A stretch of DNA of 9,652 nucleotides from an uncultured Hyphomonadaceae bacterium (lineage in GTDB: Bacteria > Pseudomonadota > Alphaproteobacteria > Caulobacterales > Hyphomonadaceae): assembly GCA_937873805.1 (NCBI GenBank), contig CALMWO010000041.1, forward strand, positions 1 to 9,652. The letters run 5' to 3'. This document shows positions 1 to 5,934 of this stretch, piece after piece. Both the position numbers and the translations under genes were made by a program. The notes under the pieces were generated by a model that was not told the origin of the DNA, ran no database searches, and worked only from the letters and a program-made list of their open reading frames with translations. Position 1 is the stretch's first letter, and each line of letters starts with the position of its first letter.

Positions 1-505
1 TCAGACGCGCCGCTATCAGGCGGTCCGCATCGATCAGGCCAGCAATCTGCAGCTGGTCCTCGAGGTGATCGCGAAGTGACTTTTCTTCAGCCGTGATGGA
101 TTCGAGATCGAAGTCTTCCGAGTGTTGCTTGCCCGAACCCGCCTTGGACCAATCAAGTTGCGCCGAGGGGCCGCCCTGTGAACCGGCATCGCCGCCTTCA
201 GAAGGACTGTCATTTTCATAGACGTCGTCGGAGCGCGCATCGAGATCGCTGCTGGCCTTGGCGGCGCCATCGGCCTCGTCCAGCCGCATCTCTTCGCGTT
301 TGTCGGACACCTTCTCCGGCGCATCGCCATCCGCCCCGCCCTCGTTTTCGGCGCGGGCGAGCAGCGGATTCCGCTCGATCTCGGTCTCGACGTCTTCCTG
401 TAATTCGACGTTGGAGAGCTGGAGCAGCTTGATCGCCTGCTGCAACTGCGGCGTCATGACGAGGGATTGCCCCTGTCTCAGCTGCAGACGATGCGCAAGC
501 GCCAC
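1..505 (-). CDS. rpoN: RNA polymerase sigma-54 factor, N-terminal part (runs off the left edge)
   Basis: This is the first 168 codons of sigma-54, the alternative sigma factor that binds -24/-12 promoters and needs AAA+ activators to open them. The GTG start at 505 was chosen because GGGAGG lies five bases upstream and the protein then begins VALAHRLQLRQGQSLVMTPQ. Residues 1-50 are the typical Region I, rich in Gln and Leu (MTPQLQQAIKLLQLS, then ELQEDVETEIERNPLL), which contacts the activator and core polymerase. Residues from about 55 to 125 are an acidic, low-complexity Region II linker. A helical stretch (SLRDHLEDQLQIAGL) opens the core-binding Region III. The core-binding remainder and the DNA-binding RpoN box are outside the window. 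Overlapping frames on both strands here are shadows. It lies 125 bases downstream of lptB, as in many alphaproteobacteria. Identity is certain; only the GTG start is inferred. Confidence 0.95.
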   Translation of the reverse strand, partial: MALAHRLQLRQGQSLVMTPQLQQAIKLLQLSNVELQEDVETEIERNPLLARAENEGGADGDAPEKVSDKREEMRLDEADGAAKASSDLDARSDDVYENDSPSEGGDAGSQGGPSAQLDWSKAGSGKQHSEDFDLESITAEEKSLRDHLEDQLQIAGLIDADRLIAARL

Positions 506-510
506 AAGAA

Positions 511-516
511 CCTCCC
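511..516 (-). promoter_or_regulatory. Ribosome binding site that fixes the rpoN GTG start
   Basis: On the minus strand GGGAGG is followed by five bases and then GTG. No ATG lies in frame nearby, and the Region I homology begins directly after the GTG, so this site decides the start. Confidence 0.75.
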
Positions 517-548
517 AGAGCCCGGGTCCGGGGAATACCCCGACCGGC

Positions 549-569
549 TGACCCATCCACCTTGGGTCA
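549..569. repeat. Inverted repeat in the rpoN leader
   Basis: TGACCCA at 549-555 and TGGGTCA at 563-569 form a perfect 7-base-pair stem with a 7-base loop. The same 7-mer, CGACCGG, occurs at 541-547 and 577-583, flanking the stem. It lies 44 bases upstream of the rpoN GTG, between the start and the candidate promoter. It could be an operator or an mRNA hairpin. It has no T-run, so it does not look like a terminator. Confidence 0.5.
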
Positions 570-595
570 CATTAACCGACCGGTATTAAAATTGC

Positions 596-624
596 ATAAT
601 CGGCAACGCTAGAACCTTCGGCAA
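596..624 (-). promoter_or_regulatory. Possible promoter for rpoN
   Basis: Reading the minus strand, TTGCCG (619-624) and GATTAT (596-601) are separated by exactly 17 bases. Each matches its sigma-70 consensus hexamer at four of six positions. Transcription would start near position 589, about 85 bases before the rpoN GTG. This would let rpoN be transcribed apart from the lpt genes. It is a moderate match in an AT-rich gap and remains a guess. Confidence 0.35.
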
Positions 625-630
625 ACCCCG

Positions 631-1422
631 TCACTGGGTGTTGAATCTTGCTCCAAGGTAAACGCGGCGGACATCCTCGTTAGTAAGTACCTCCGAAGGC
701 GTGCCTTCGAACAGCACCTTTCCGTCGTAGATGATCGACGCCCGATCGACGATTTCCAGCGTTTCGCGGACCTGGTGGTCCGTAATCAGCACGCCTAGCC
801 CCCTGCCTTTCAGGTAGCGGACGAGGTCCGAGATATCGGACACGGCCAGCGGGTCGATGCCGGTGAACGGCTCGTCCAGCAGCATGAAGTTCGGCCGGGA
901 GGCCAGCGCACGGGCAATCTCGACCCGGCGACGCTCACCGCCGGACAGTGAGTTGGCGTTCTGCTTGGCCAGCCGCGCGATCTGCAGCTCCTCCAGCAGG
1001 GATTCGGTCAGCTCCTTGCGCTTGGCGCGGGACTTTTCCGTCAGCTCGGCGACCGCCATGACGTTGTCCCACACGCTCATGCCGCGGAAGATCGAGTTTT
1101 CCTGCGGCAGATAGCCAACACCGAGACGCGCGCGCTGGTACATCGGCAGGGCGGTGACATCAGCCCCATCGATGGTGACGCGGCCGGCATCGGCGTGGAT
1201 CAGGCCCATCATCATGTAGAAGCAGGTCGTCTTGCCTGCGCCGTTAGGGCCCAGCAGGCCGACAATCTCGCCCCGGCGCAGGTGAAGGCTCACATCCTTG
1301 ACGACCTTGCGGCCCTTGAAGGCCTTGGCAAGGTTGTTGGCGCGCAGCCCGTCGCGGTCGTCAGCGCTGTTCGGAGCGCCTTCCATACCTTCGGCAAATA
1401 CCTTGCTGGTGGGCGCGTCCAT
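631..1422 (-). CDS. lptB: LPS export ABC transporter ATP-binding protein LptB
   Basis: LptB is the cytoplasmic ATPase of the LptB2FGC complex, which extracts lipopolysaccharide from the inner membrane and drives it along the LptA bridge to the outer membrane. The 263-residue product has all ABC landmarks in order: Walker A GPNGAGKT at 58-65, Q-loop Gln107 (YLPQENSIFR), signature LSGGE at 159-163, Walker B FMLLDEP at 179-185 and the switch His216 (ITDHQ). E. coli LptB is about 241 residues; the extra length here is a polar N-terminal extension of about 25 residues before the domain. The ATG at 1422 lies seven bases after the lptA stop with a weak GAGAG upstream, so translation is probably coupled to lptA. 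The motifs and the lptC-lptA-lptB-rpoN order make the call secure. Confidence 0.96.
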   Translation of the reverse strand: MDAPTSKVFAEGMEGAPNSADDRDGLRANNLAKAFKGRKVVKDVSLHLRRGEIVGLLGPNGAGKTTCFYMMMGLIHADAGRVTIDGADVTALPMYQRARLGVGYLPQENSIFRGMSVWDNVMAVAELTEKSRAKRKELTESLLEELQIARLAKQNANSLSGGERRRVEIARALASRPNFMLLDEPFTGIDPLAVSDISDLVRYLKGRGLGVLITDHQVRETLEIVDRASIIYDGKVLFEGTPSEVLTNEDVRRVYLGARFNTQ

Positions 1423-1429
1423 TCGACTC

Positions 1430-2002
1430 TCAGTTCGGTCGCGGTGTAGCGGCAGGCGCCGGCGTCGTAGCAGGCGCAGGATCGCGTTTGGAAGCGGGCG
1501 TGAAGATCGAAGTCACGCGGTTGGAGCCAGCGGTGATCACCGTGCGGCCTTCAGCAACCTTGTAGACCACCTGCGTTCCCCGCACGACGCCTTCATTGCC
1601 GCGCGACAGGATGACGTCTCCGGTGATCGTGATGGTGTCAGCGGTATAATCATACTGGGCCCGGTCACCGCGAATCTTCACGTCAGGCGCCGTGTAAAAG
1701 ACGCGGCCTTCGGCAATCAGCTCTTCCATGGCCTCGCACACAGGCTCTTCGCCGGCGGCGGGCTTTGTCTTCGAGCAGAGCACGGTGAGCTTGTCAGTGG
1801 TGATGCGGCTTTCGCCCTGCGTTGCGACCACGTCGCCCGTGTAGACGCCACGTCCCTCGTTCTGCAGGTACTCGCCCTGCTTTGAGGTGATTTCCACCGG
1901 CGCATCGCCACGGCCGATCTGCGCAGCAGCAGGGCCGGCCAGAAGCGTGGCGGCTGCGGCGCCGGAGATGAGCAGCGGAAGGCGTGACCAGATCATTTGC
2001 AT
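1430..2002 (-). CDS. lptA: LPS transport periplasmic protein LptA (OstA-like)
   Basis: LptA polymerises into the periplasmic bridge that carries LPS from LptC to LptD. From the chosen start the product is 190 residues. A signal peptide (hydrophobic LLISGAAAATLLAG, cleavage after PAAA near residue 27) is followed by an OstA/LptA beta-jellyroll from about 34 to 165, then a Pro/Ala-rich tail (169-190). The beta repeats GVYTGDVVATQG and TITITGDVILSRG are typical. The start at 2002 was chosen because AAGG lies just upstream and it sits four bases beyond the lptC stop. ATG at 1996 has better ribosome-site spacing. ATG at 2023, overlapping the lptC stop, is also possible. All three preserve the signal peptide. 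Cys76 and Cys89 flank a short insertion (SKTKPAAGEEPV) and could form a disulphide. Confidence 0.9.
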   Translation of the reverse strand: MQMIWSRLPLLISGAAAATLLAGPAAAQIGRGDAPVEITSKQGEYLQNEGRGVYTGDVVATQGESRITTDKLTVLCSKTKPAAGEEPVCEAMEELIAEGRVFYTAPDVKIRGDRAQYDYTADTITITGDVILSRGNEGVVRGTQVVYKVAEGRTVITAGSNRVTSIFTPASKRDPAPATTPAPAATPRPN

Positions 2003-2006
2003 AGCC

Positions 2007-2669
2007 TTATCTATTCCCGCCATTAGCGGCCTGGCCGCGCTTCTTCTTGGGCGTGAATCGTGTCCAAACATTGCCTTTGAGATTGATGCGGTTGCCATCG
2101 TCCAGCACCTCATACTCGTCGGCCCGAATCTCGCCAATGGGCCCAACCCCGTTTAGCGGCGTCTGCCCCTCGACCCGGTTGTCCTTCACATACATGCGCG
2201 TGCGCTGGGAGGTGAAAGTATAGCCTGCCGCGTCCGTCATCACGACGTCGCCCACAAGCTCCAGAATTTCCGTATCGGCGTTCCAGACACCCTCGCGCGC
2301 CTGAACGACGGATGACGCGGCATCCTCCAGGCGCGGGTTCACCAGATCGATCAGCGAGACATTTTCGCGACGCCGGCGCGCGGTTTCGGCGGTGAGGCTG
2401 TAGGGCCGGTCATTCGAGTCGAAGCCCTCGAAGCGCGGCCCCAGGACCGTGACGCTGAGACCGGAAGTCGGGCCGCTCGTCGGGGCCGGGACGAGGCTGG
2501 AATTGATGATCGTGCCCACGAGTATGCCCGCCGACAGAACCGCCCCGATCGTGAAGATCAGTCGCAGAATATGCACCAGCGCCGTACGCCGCCGCGCATC
2601 CTTGAGCGATGTTGCGCGCCGCGGACCCCAGAGGTCCATCGAGTGATGCGAATGAGCGGCGGTGACCAT
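2007..2669 (-). CDS. lptC: LPS export system protein LptC
   Basis: LptC is a bitopic inner-membrane protein that receives LPS from LptB2FG and passes it to LptA. The 220-residue product has a basic cytoplasmic N-terminus (residues 1-30, RRRTALVHILR), one membrane segment at about 34-57 (LIFTIGAVLSAGILVGTII) and a periplasmic beta-rich domain from about 70 to 205 (VTVLGPRFEGFD, ILELVGDVVMTDAAGYTFTS, INLKGNVWTRF). It ends in a basic tail (KKKRG). The ATG at 2669 is preferred over an in-frame TTG at 2699, which would add ten residues and has no clear ribosome site. The cytoplasmic N-terminus is longer than that of E. coli LptC (191 residues in all). It is the first of three closely packed lpt genes, with only four bases before lptA. 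Sequence similarity is weak, as is usual for LptC, but topology and position agree. Confidence 0.88.
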   Translation of the reverse strand: MVTAAHSHHSMDLWGPRRATSLKDARRRTALVHILRLIFTIGAVLSAGILVGTIINSSLVPAPTSGPTSGLSVTVLGPRFEGFDSNDRPYSLTAETARRRRENVSLIDLVNPRLEDAASSVVQAREGVWNADTEILELVGDVVMTDAAGYTFTSQRTRMYVKDNRVEGQTPLNGVGPIGEIRADEYEVLDDGNRINLKGNVWTRFTPKKKRGQAANGGNR

Positions 2670-2746
2670 GACCCAGCCTAAAACGGGAACCCTGCCCAAG
2701 GAAACCTTTTGACCTCAGCCAGAAGGCCCAAAAGAGGCGGAAAACC

Positions 2747-3361
2747 CTAGCTGTGTGCAAAAATGTCCTGCTCGGCCCAGCCGGACAGGTCGAGGGCAGC
2801 CCGCACCGGCAGGAAATCGAAGCAGGCCTGCGCCAGCTCCGTCCGTCCTTCGCGCGCCAGCATGCCGTCGAGCTTGGCCTTCAGCTCATGCAGATGCGTC
2901 ACGTCGGACGCGGCGTAGGCGAGCTGCGCATCGGAGAGCTTTTCAGCGCCCCAGTCCGAGCTTTGCTGGGCTTTCGACATGTCGAGATTGAGCAATTCGC
3001 GCGACAGATCCTTGAGACCGTGACGATCCGTGTAGGTCCTCGCCAGCTTCGAGGCGATCTTGGTGCAATAGACCGGGAAGCACGGCGCGCCGAGCCATTG
3101 CTGGATCATGCCCAGATCGAAACGCGCGAAATGGAAGATCTTGAGGATGCGCGGGTTCGACACCAGCGCCTTGAGGTTCGGACAGTCATAGTCAGGCCGC
3201 TTCAGGCGAACGACATGCGCATCGCCCTTTCCGTCCGACAGCTGCACCACACAGAGCGCGTCACGGAACGGGTTGAGACCCATCGTCTCCGTGTCGATGG
3301 CGACAGAACCCGTGAAGATCACATCCGCCGGAAGATCGCCCTCGTGATTGTGGATAGCCAT
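2747..3361 (-). CDS. RNase D-like DEDDy 3'-5' exonuclease (short alphaproteobacterial form)
   Basis: This 204-residue protein is a DEDDy-family 3'-5' exonuclease of the RNase D type, acting on RNA in the cytoplasm with two metal ions. The motifs are visible: ExoI Asp23 and Glu25 (AIDTETMGL), ExoII Asp82 (FHFARFDLG) and ExoIII Tyr149 and Asp153 (YAASDVTHL). It stops after the nuclease domain and lacks the HRDC domains of E. coli RNase D (about 375 residues). This short form is common upstream of lptC in alphaproteobacteria. The ATG at 3361 was chosen because GAGG lies five bases upstream and the nuclease fold begins soon after; the longer open frame beyond it (to 3619) only overlaps the thiolase gene in another frame. 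It lies 77 bases before lptC. The family is secure, but the true RNA substrate is unknown, so no symbol is given. Confidence 0.9.
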   Translation of the reverse strand: MAIHNHEGDLPADVIFTGSVAIDTETMGLNPFRDALCVVQLSDGKGDAHVVRLKRPDYDCPNLKALVSNPRILKIFHFARFDLGMIQQWLGAPCFPVYCTKIASKLARTYTDRHGLKDLSRELLNLDMSKAQQSSDWGAEKLSDAQLAYAASDVTHLHELKAKLDGMLAREGRTELAQACFDFLPVRAALDLSGWAEQDIFAHS

Positions 3362-3398
3362 GGAAGCCTCGCTTTCGGGAGGAGGAATGGCGGGAAAT

Positions 3399-3418
3399 GC
3401 CGGGAAAGACAACCCGGC
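3399..3418 (-). repeat. GC-rich hairpin between the thiolase and exonuclease genes
   Basis: GCCGGG (3399-3404) and CCCGGC (3413-3418) give a perfect 6-base-pair stem with an 8-base loop, 20 bases after the thiolase stop. On the minus strand it is followed by ATTTCCC rather than a clean U-run, so it is at best a weak intrinsic terminator or an mRNA-end stabiliser. Confidence 0.35.
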
Positions 3419-3438
3419 CAGTTCCGCGGTCAAATGGC

Positions 3439-4611
3439 TTAAACCCGCTCCAGATAAGCCGCCGTCGCCATGCCGCCGGCTGTGCAGACGCCGACCACTG
3501 CCTTGTTCTTCCCGCGCCGTCCCAACTCCATCAGCGTCGAGCCAAGATAGCGGATGCCCGACATGCCATAAGGATGCCCAAGCGCGATCGCGCCGCCATT
3601 GACGTTGGTTGTCTCCCACGGCGTCTCAAGCTGCGCCTGATTGTAGAGCGTGGTGACGGCATAGGCCTCGTGTAACTCCCAGAGATCGACATCGCCATTA
3701 TTAAGACGGTGATGTTTCATCAGTTTCCGGATCGCGGGCGTGATGGCGATGCTCATCTCTTCCGGCGCAACGGAGGCGAGCTGCATTCCGCGGAACAGCC
3801 CCAAAATTGGCAGGCCACGCTTCGCCGCGAGATCGGCATCCATCAGCACAGCGGCGCCCGCGCCGTCCGACAGCTGTGAAGCATTGCCCGCCGTTGTCGT
3901 GCCGCCATCAAACACCGGCTTCAGCTTTGCCAGTCCCTCAATGGTTGTGTCAGCTCGCGGACCTTCGTCATGAGCGAGCGTCACGTCCTGTTCGCGACTC
4001 TGGCCAGTCGCCTTGTCGGTCACCTTCATCACCGCCTTGAACGGCGTGATCTCCTCCGCGAACTTGCCCGCTGCCCTCGCCGCCTCGACGCGTTGCTGGC
4101 TGCCGACCACATACTGGTCCAGCGCCTCGCGGCTGATGCCATACTTCTTCGCGACGAAATCCGCCGTCTCGTTCATCGTCCACCACACGGCGGGCATGCG
4201 CGCCTGCAGCGGCGCATAGAAGAACCCGTCGACGGCAATGCCCATCTGCACGAGGCTGATGCTTTCGACGCCGCCGGCAATCCCGCAGGCGATTTCGCCC
4301 ATCGCGATCCTGCTGGCGATCATCGACGCTGCGGTGAGGCCAGACCCGCAATAGCGGTTCACCGTCACGCCGGGCACGTCGAACCCGGCCTCCAGCGCCG
4401 CCGTGCGTCCGATATTGTGCCCCGTCGCGCCCTGCGGCAGGCCGCAGCCGAGCACGATATCCTCGACCTCGCCGCTCTCTACCCCCGCCCGCGCCACGAC
4501 CTCCTTCAGCACATGCGCCGCCAGGGGAATGCCATGCGTCTGGTTGAGCGCCCCGCGAAACGCCCTGGCGATCCCGGTCCGGCAATAGCCGACGACTGCA
4601 ACATCCTTCAT
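3439..4611 (-). CDS. Thiolase family protein (acetyl-CoA acyltransferase)
   Basis: Thiolases condense two acyl-CoAs or cleave 3-ketoacyl-CoA with CoA, in beta-oxidation or acetoacetyl-CoA synthesis. The 390 residues match the usual family length. The N-terminal nucleophile is Cys88 (VNRYCGSGLTA), with His346 in GGAIALGHPYGMSG and the acid/base Cys376 (VGVCTAGGMAT) near the C-terminus. All three catalytic residues are present. The loop that is NEAFA in most bacterial thiolases reads HEAYA here (His314), a variant known from the trifunctional-protein beta-subunit type. The start ATG at 4611 has GAGGGA eight bases upstream. No partner gene such as a hydratase/dehydrogenase or acyl-CoA dehydrogenase is nearby, so the direction and substrate cannot be set. 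It lies between the tRNA and the exonuclease gene. A 271-codon plus-strand frame over it is a GC-skew shadow. Confidence 0.93.
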   Translation of the reverse strand: MKDVAVVGYCRTGIARAFRGALNQTHGIPLAAHVLKEVVARAGVESGEVEDIVLGCGLPQGATGHNIGRTAALEAGFDVPGVTVNRYCGSGLTAASMIASRIAMGEIACGIAGGVESISLVQMGIAVDGFFYAPLQARMPAVWWTMNETADFVAKKYGISREALDQYVVGSQQRVEAARAAGKFAEEITPFKAVMKVTDKATGQSREQDVTLAHDEGPRADTTIEGLAKLKPVFDGGTTTAGNASQLSDGAGAAVLMDADLAAKRGLPILGLFRGMQLASVAPEEMSIAITPAIRKLMKHHRLNNGDVDLWELHEAYAVTTLYNQAQLETPWETTNVNGGAIALGHPYGMSGIRYLGSTLMELGRRGKNKAVVGVCTAGGMATAAYLERV

Positions 4612-4652
4612 GTCAAAATCCCTCGCTCCGGCGGCGGCTCAGGCCGCGCCAG

Positions 4653-4662
4653 GACTATAGTC
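4653..4662 (-). promoter_or_regulatory. Possible -10 region of the thiolase gene, inside a 10-base palindrome
   Basis: GACTATAGTC is a perfect palindrome in an AT-rich patch between the tRNA and the thiolase. On the minus strand it contains TATAGT (4654-4659), five of six to the -10 consensus, 42 bases before the ATG. I see no convincing -35 box 17 bases upstream. Confidence 0.28.
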
Positions 4663-4680
4663 ATATTTTCAGAAGGATGC

Positions 4681-4765
4681 TGGTGCCCAGAAGAGGACTC
4701 GAACCTCCACGCCTCGCGGCGCTGCTACCTGAAAGCAGTGCGTCTACCAATTCCGCCATCTGGGC
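4681..4765 (-). tRNA. tRNA-Leu (anticodon CAG)
   Basis: Read on the minus strand this folds as a class II tRNA of 85 bases including an encoded 3' CCA (4681-4683). The acceptor stem GCCCAGA pairs fully with TCTGGGC. The D-arm contains GGCGGAATTGGTAGACGC. The anticodon arm is CTGCT-TTCAGGT-AGCAG with anticodon CAG, reading the leucine codon CUG. The long variable arm is CGCCGCGAGGCG, and the T-arm is GGAGG-TTCGAGT-CCTCT. The long variable arm and the A discriminator before CCA are leucine features. CUG is the leucine codon expected to dominate in a GC-rich genome. Confidence 0.97.
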
Positions 4766-4781
4766 AGATAGCAAGGCGGGC

Positions 4782-4810
4782 GTGATACAGGGGGTGCGGC
4801 CGGTATTCAA
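4782..4810 (-). promoter_or_regulatory. Promoter of the tRNA-Leu gene
   Basis: On the minus strand TTGAAT (4805-4810) and TATCAC (4782-4787) are 17 bases apart, with TG directly before the -10 box. Transcription would begin near 4774, giving a leader of about nine bases before the mature tRNA. Spacing and position are right for a housekeeping sigma-70 promoter. Confidence 0.55.
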
Positions 4811-4812
4811 GG

Positions 4813-4833
4813 GGCGACATTACAGCTGTCGCC
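4813..4833 (-). terminator. Hairpin after the exported-protein gene, possible terminator
   Basis: GGCGACA (4813-4819) and TGTCGCC (4827-4833) form a perfect 7-base-pair stem with a 7-base loop, 49 bases after the stop of the 132-residue gene. On the minus strand it is followed by CCTTGAAT, without a real U-run, so an intrinsic terminator is only possible. It ends two bases before the tRNA -35 box and may insulate that promoter. A second small inverted repeat, GCGTT-TT-AACGC, lies at 4839-4850. Confidence 0.4.
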
Positions 4834-4881
4834 AATCAGCGTTTTAACGCCAAAGAACCCGGTTTTCAGGCGTCCCCTGGC

Positions 4882-5280
4882 CTATTGGCGGTCACCATGG
4901 CCGCTTTCGCCGGAAAGCTGCCTGAGGTCAGCCCGGCCTTCCACGATTTCGGCCTGCCAGACAACCTGTCCGGTCGGACTGACAATATCCCAGGTCGCGC
5001 CGACGCCGACCGTCATCGGCATGGTGATGCAGAGCGTCGCCTGCCCGCGTGCGGTCCAGCAGAAGCGGTTCTGCGGATCGAGGCCCCAGGTCCCCGCCGC
5101 CCAGGTTCCAGCTGAATTCACCTGCTCAAGATCCTTGCCTTCCTTGATCAGGATGGTCGTCACCTTGCCGTCCTGCTGCGTGAGCGTCAGCGTGTTTTCG
5201 CGAAGCACGCTGATCGTGTCGGCCGCCGCCGGCAGGACAAGGCCATATGAAAGCAGCAAAGGCGCTATAAAGCGCTTCAT
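4882..5280 (-). CDS. Small exported protein with two cysteines, function unknown
   Basis: I do not recognise the family. The 132-residue product begins with a clear signal peptide (MKRFIAPLLLSYGLVLPAAA, cleavage near residue 20), so it should be periplasmic or secreted. The mature part is short and beta-rich. A Trp/Gly/Cys pattern sits at residues 59-85 (GTWAAGTWGLDPQNRFCWTA), with Cys74 and Cys84 positioned for a disulphide. The pattern resembles small periplasmic proteins of the DUF995 kind, but I would not assign it. The ATG at 5280 was chosen over 5304 because GAGG lies seven bases upstream and the signal peptide starts there; the longer form would overlap the preceding gene. It follows the PagL-like gene by only eight bases, so it is very likely in the same operon. 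Confidence 0.8.
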   Translation of the reverse strand: MKRFIAPLLLSYGLVLPAAADTISVLRENTLTLTQQDGKVTTILIKEGKDLEQVNSAGTWAAGTWGLDPQNRFCWTARGQATLCITMPMTVGVGATWDIVSPTGQVVWQAEIVEGRADLRQLSGESGHGDRQ

Positions 5281-5288
5281 CTCAAACC

Positions 5289-5924
5289 TCAGTTGAACCG
5301 CCACAGCACGCGCACGCCGATCTCGTCCATGCCCTGGTTGCGACCTGTGCCGAGGATCTGGCCGTGGCTCAGGTGTTCATAGATGCCCTGCACCGCCCAG
5401 GTGGGCGCGATATCATAGGTCAGCGCAAGCGATGTGCGGAAGAGATCCTTCGACCCCAGCAGCACGTGGTCCTCCACATAGGCTGCGGCTTGCGGCGTGC
5501 CATTCGCGAACGGGTTATTGATCGCGCCATCATGGATCACATACCCGAAACCCGGCTCCAGCCGCCAGCTTGGCGCAAACTGCCAATCCCACTCCAGCCC
5601 AACACCGCCATACGACGTGTTTCCGTCCGAGTTCACCGACGCCATCACGTAAGGATGCGGAGAAGCGGCCCAGCCGAGCCAGTCGGGCGATGCAAAGCGC
5701 AACTCGCCATTGATGTTCACGCCGGATTCCTTGTCCGCGTTCTTGCAATCGGAAACGCAGATGTTGTGCTTCATCACACCGAGGCGAACGCTGTCGATCT
5801 GCGCGCTCGCGGCGGGCGCAACACAAGCGGCCGCTACCGCGGCCAGAAACACGATTTTCCTGCACAACCTCCCAGGTACGTATCCGAGGCAGAGCATATT
5901 CCCGCGCAACAGGAAACTGGCCAT
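5289..5924 (-). CDS. Acyloxyacyl hydrolase / lipid A 3-O-deacylase, PagL-like
   Basis: PagL-type enzymes are outer-membrane beta-barrels that remove the 3-O-linked acyl chain from lipid A, changing its endotoxicity and membrane packing. The 211-residue product has an export signal (about 20-41, IVFLAAVAAACVAPAASAQ) and then alternating beta-strands ending in Phe-Asn (VRVLWRFN), a typical outer-membrane barrel end. The family's His-x-Ser signature is present as IYEHLSHGQ (His184, Ser186). It is followed by NQGMDEIGVRV, where Asp200 or Glu201 could be the third catalytic residue; I cannot tell which. The opening strand RLGVMKHNI is also family-like. The start is uncertain: ATG 5924 gives a 41-residue leader and lacks a strong ribosome site; ATG 5897 is an alternative. 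The gene starts 10 bases after the lipase stop. No symbol is given because PagL orthology is not proven. Confidence 0.85.
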   Translation of the reverse strand: MASFLLRGNMLCLGYVPGRLCRKIVFLAAVAAACVAPAASAQIDSVRLGVMKHNICVSDCKNADKESGVNINGELRFASPDWLGWAASPHPYVMASVNSDGNTSYGGVGLEWDWQFAPSWRLEPGFGYVIHDGAINNPFANGTPQAAAYVEDHVLLGSKDLFRTSLALTYDIAPTWAVQGIYEHLSHGQILGTGRNQGMDEIGVRVLWRFN

Positions 5925-5934
5925 CGCACGTCAA

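Noticed and set aside
216..560. 114-codon minus-strand frame with an ATG start
   Set aside because: The neighbouring minus frame from GTG 505 encodes an unmistakable sigma-54 Region I, so this Arg/Gly-rich frame is spurious.
2753..3442. 229-codon plus-strand open frame over the exonuclease gene
   Set aside because: The exonuclease motifs on the minus strand are complete, and this antisense translation shows no domain.
3970..4785. 271-codon plus-strand open frame
   Set aside because: It lies antisense over the thiolase gene and the tRNA, is rich in Arg, His and Ala, and has no recognisable domain. It is a typical GC-skew shadow.
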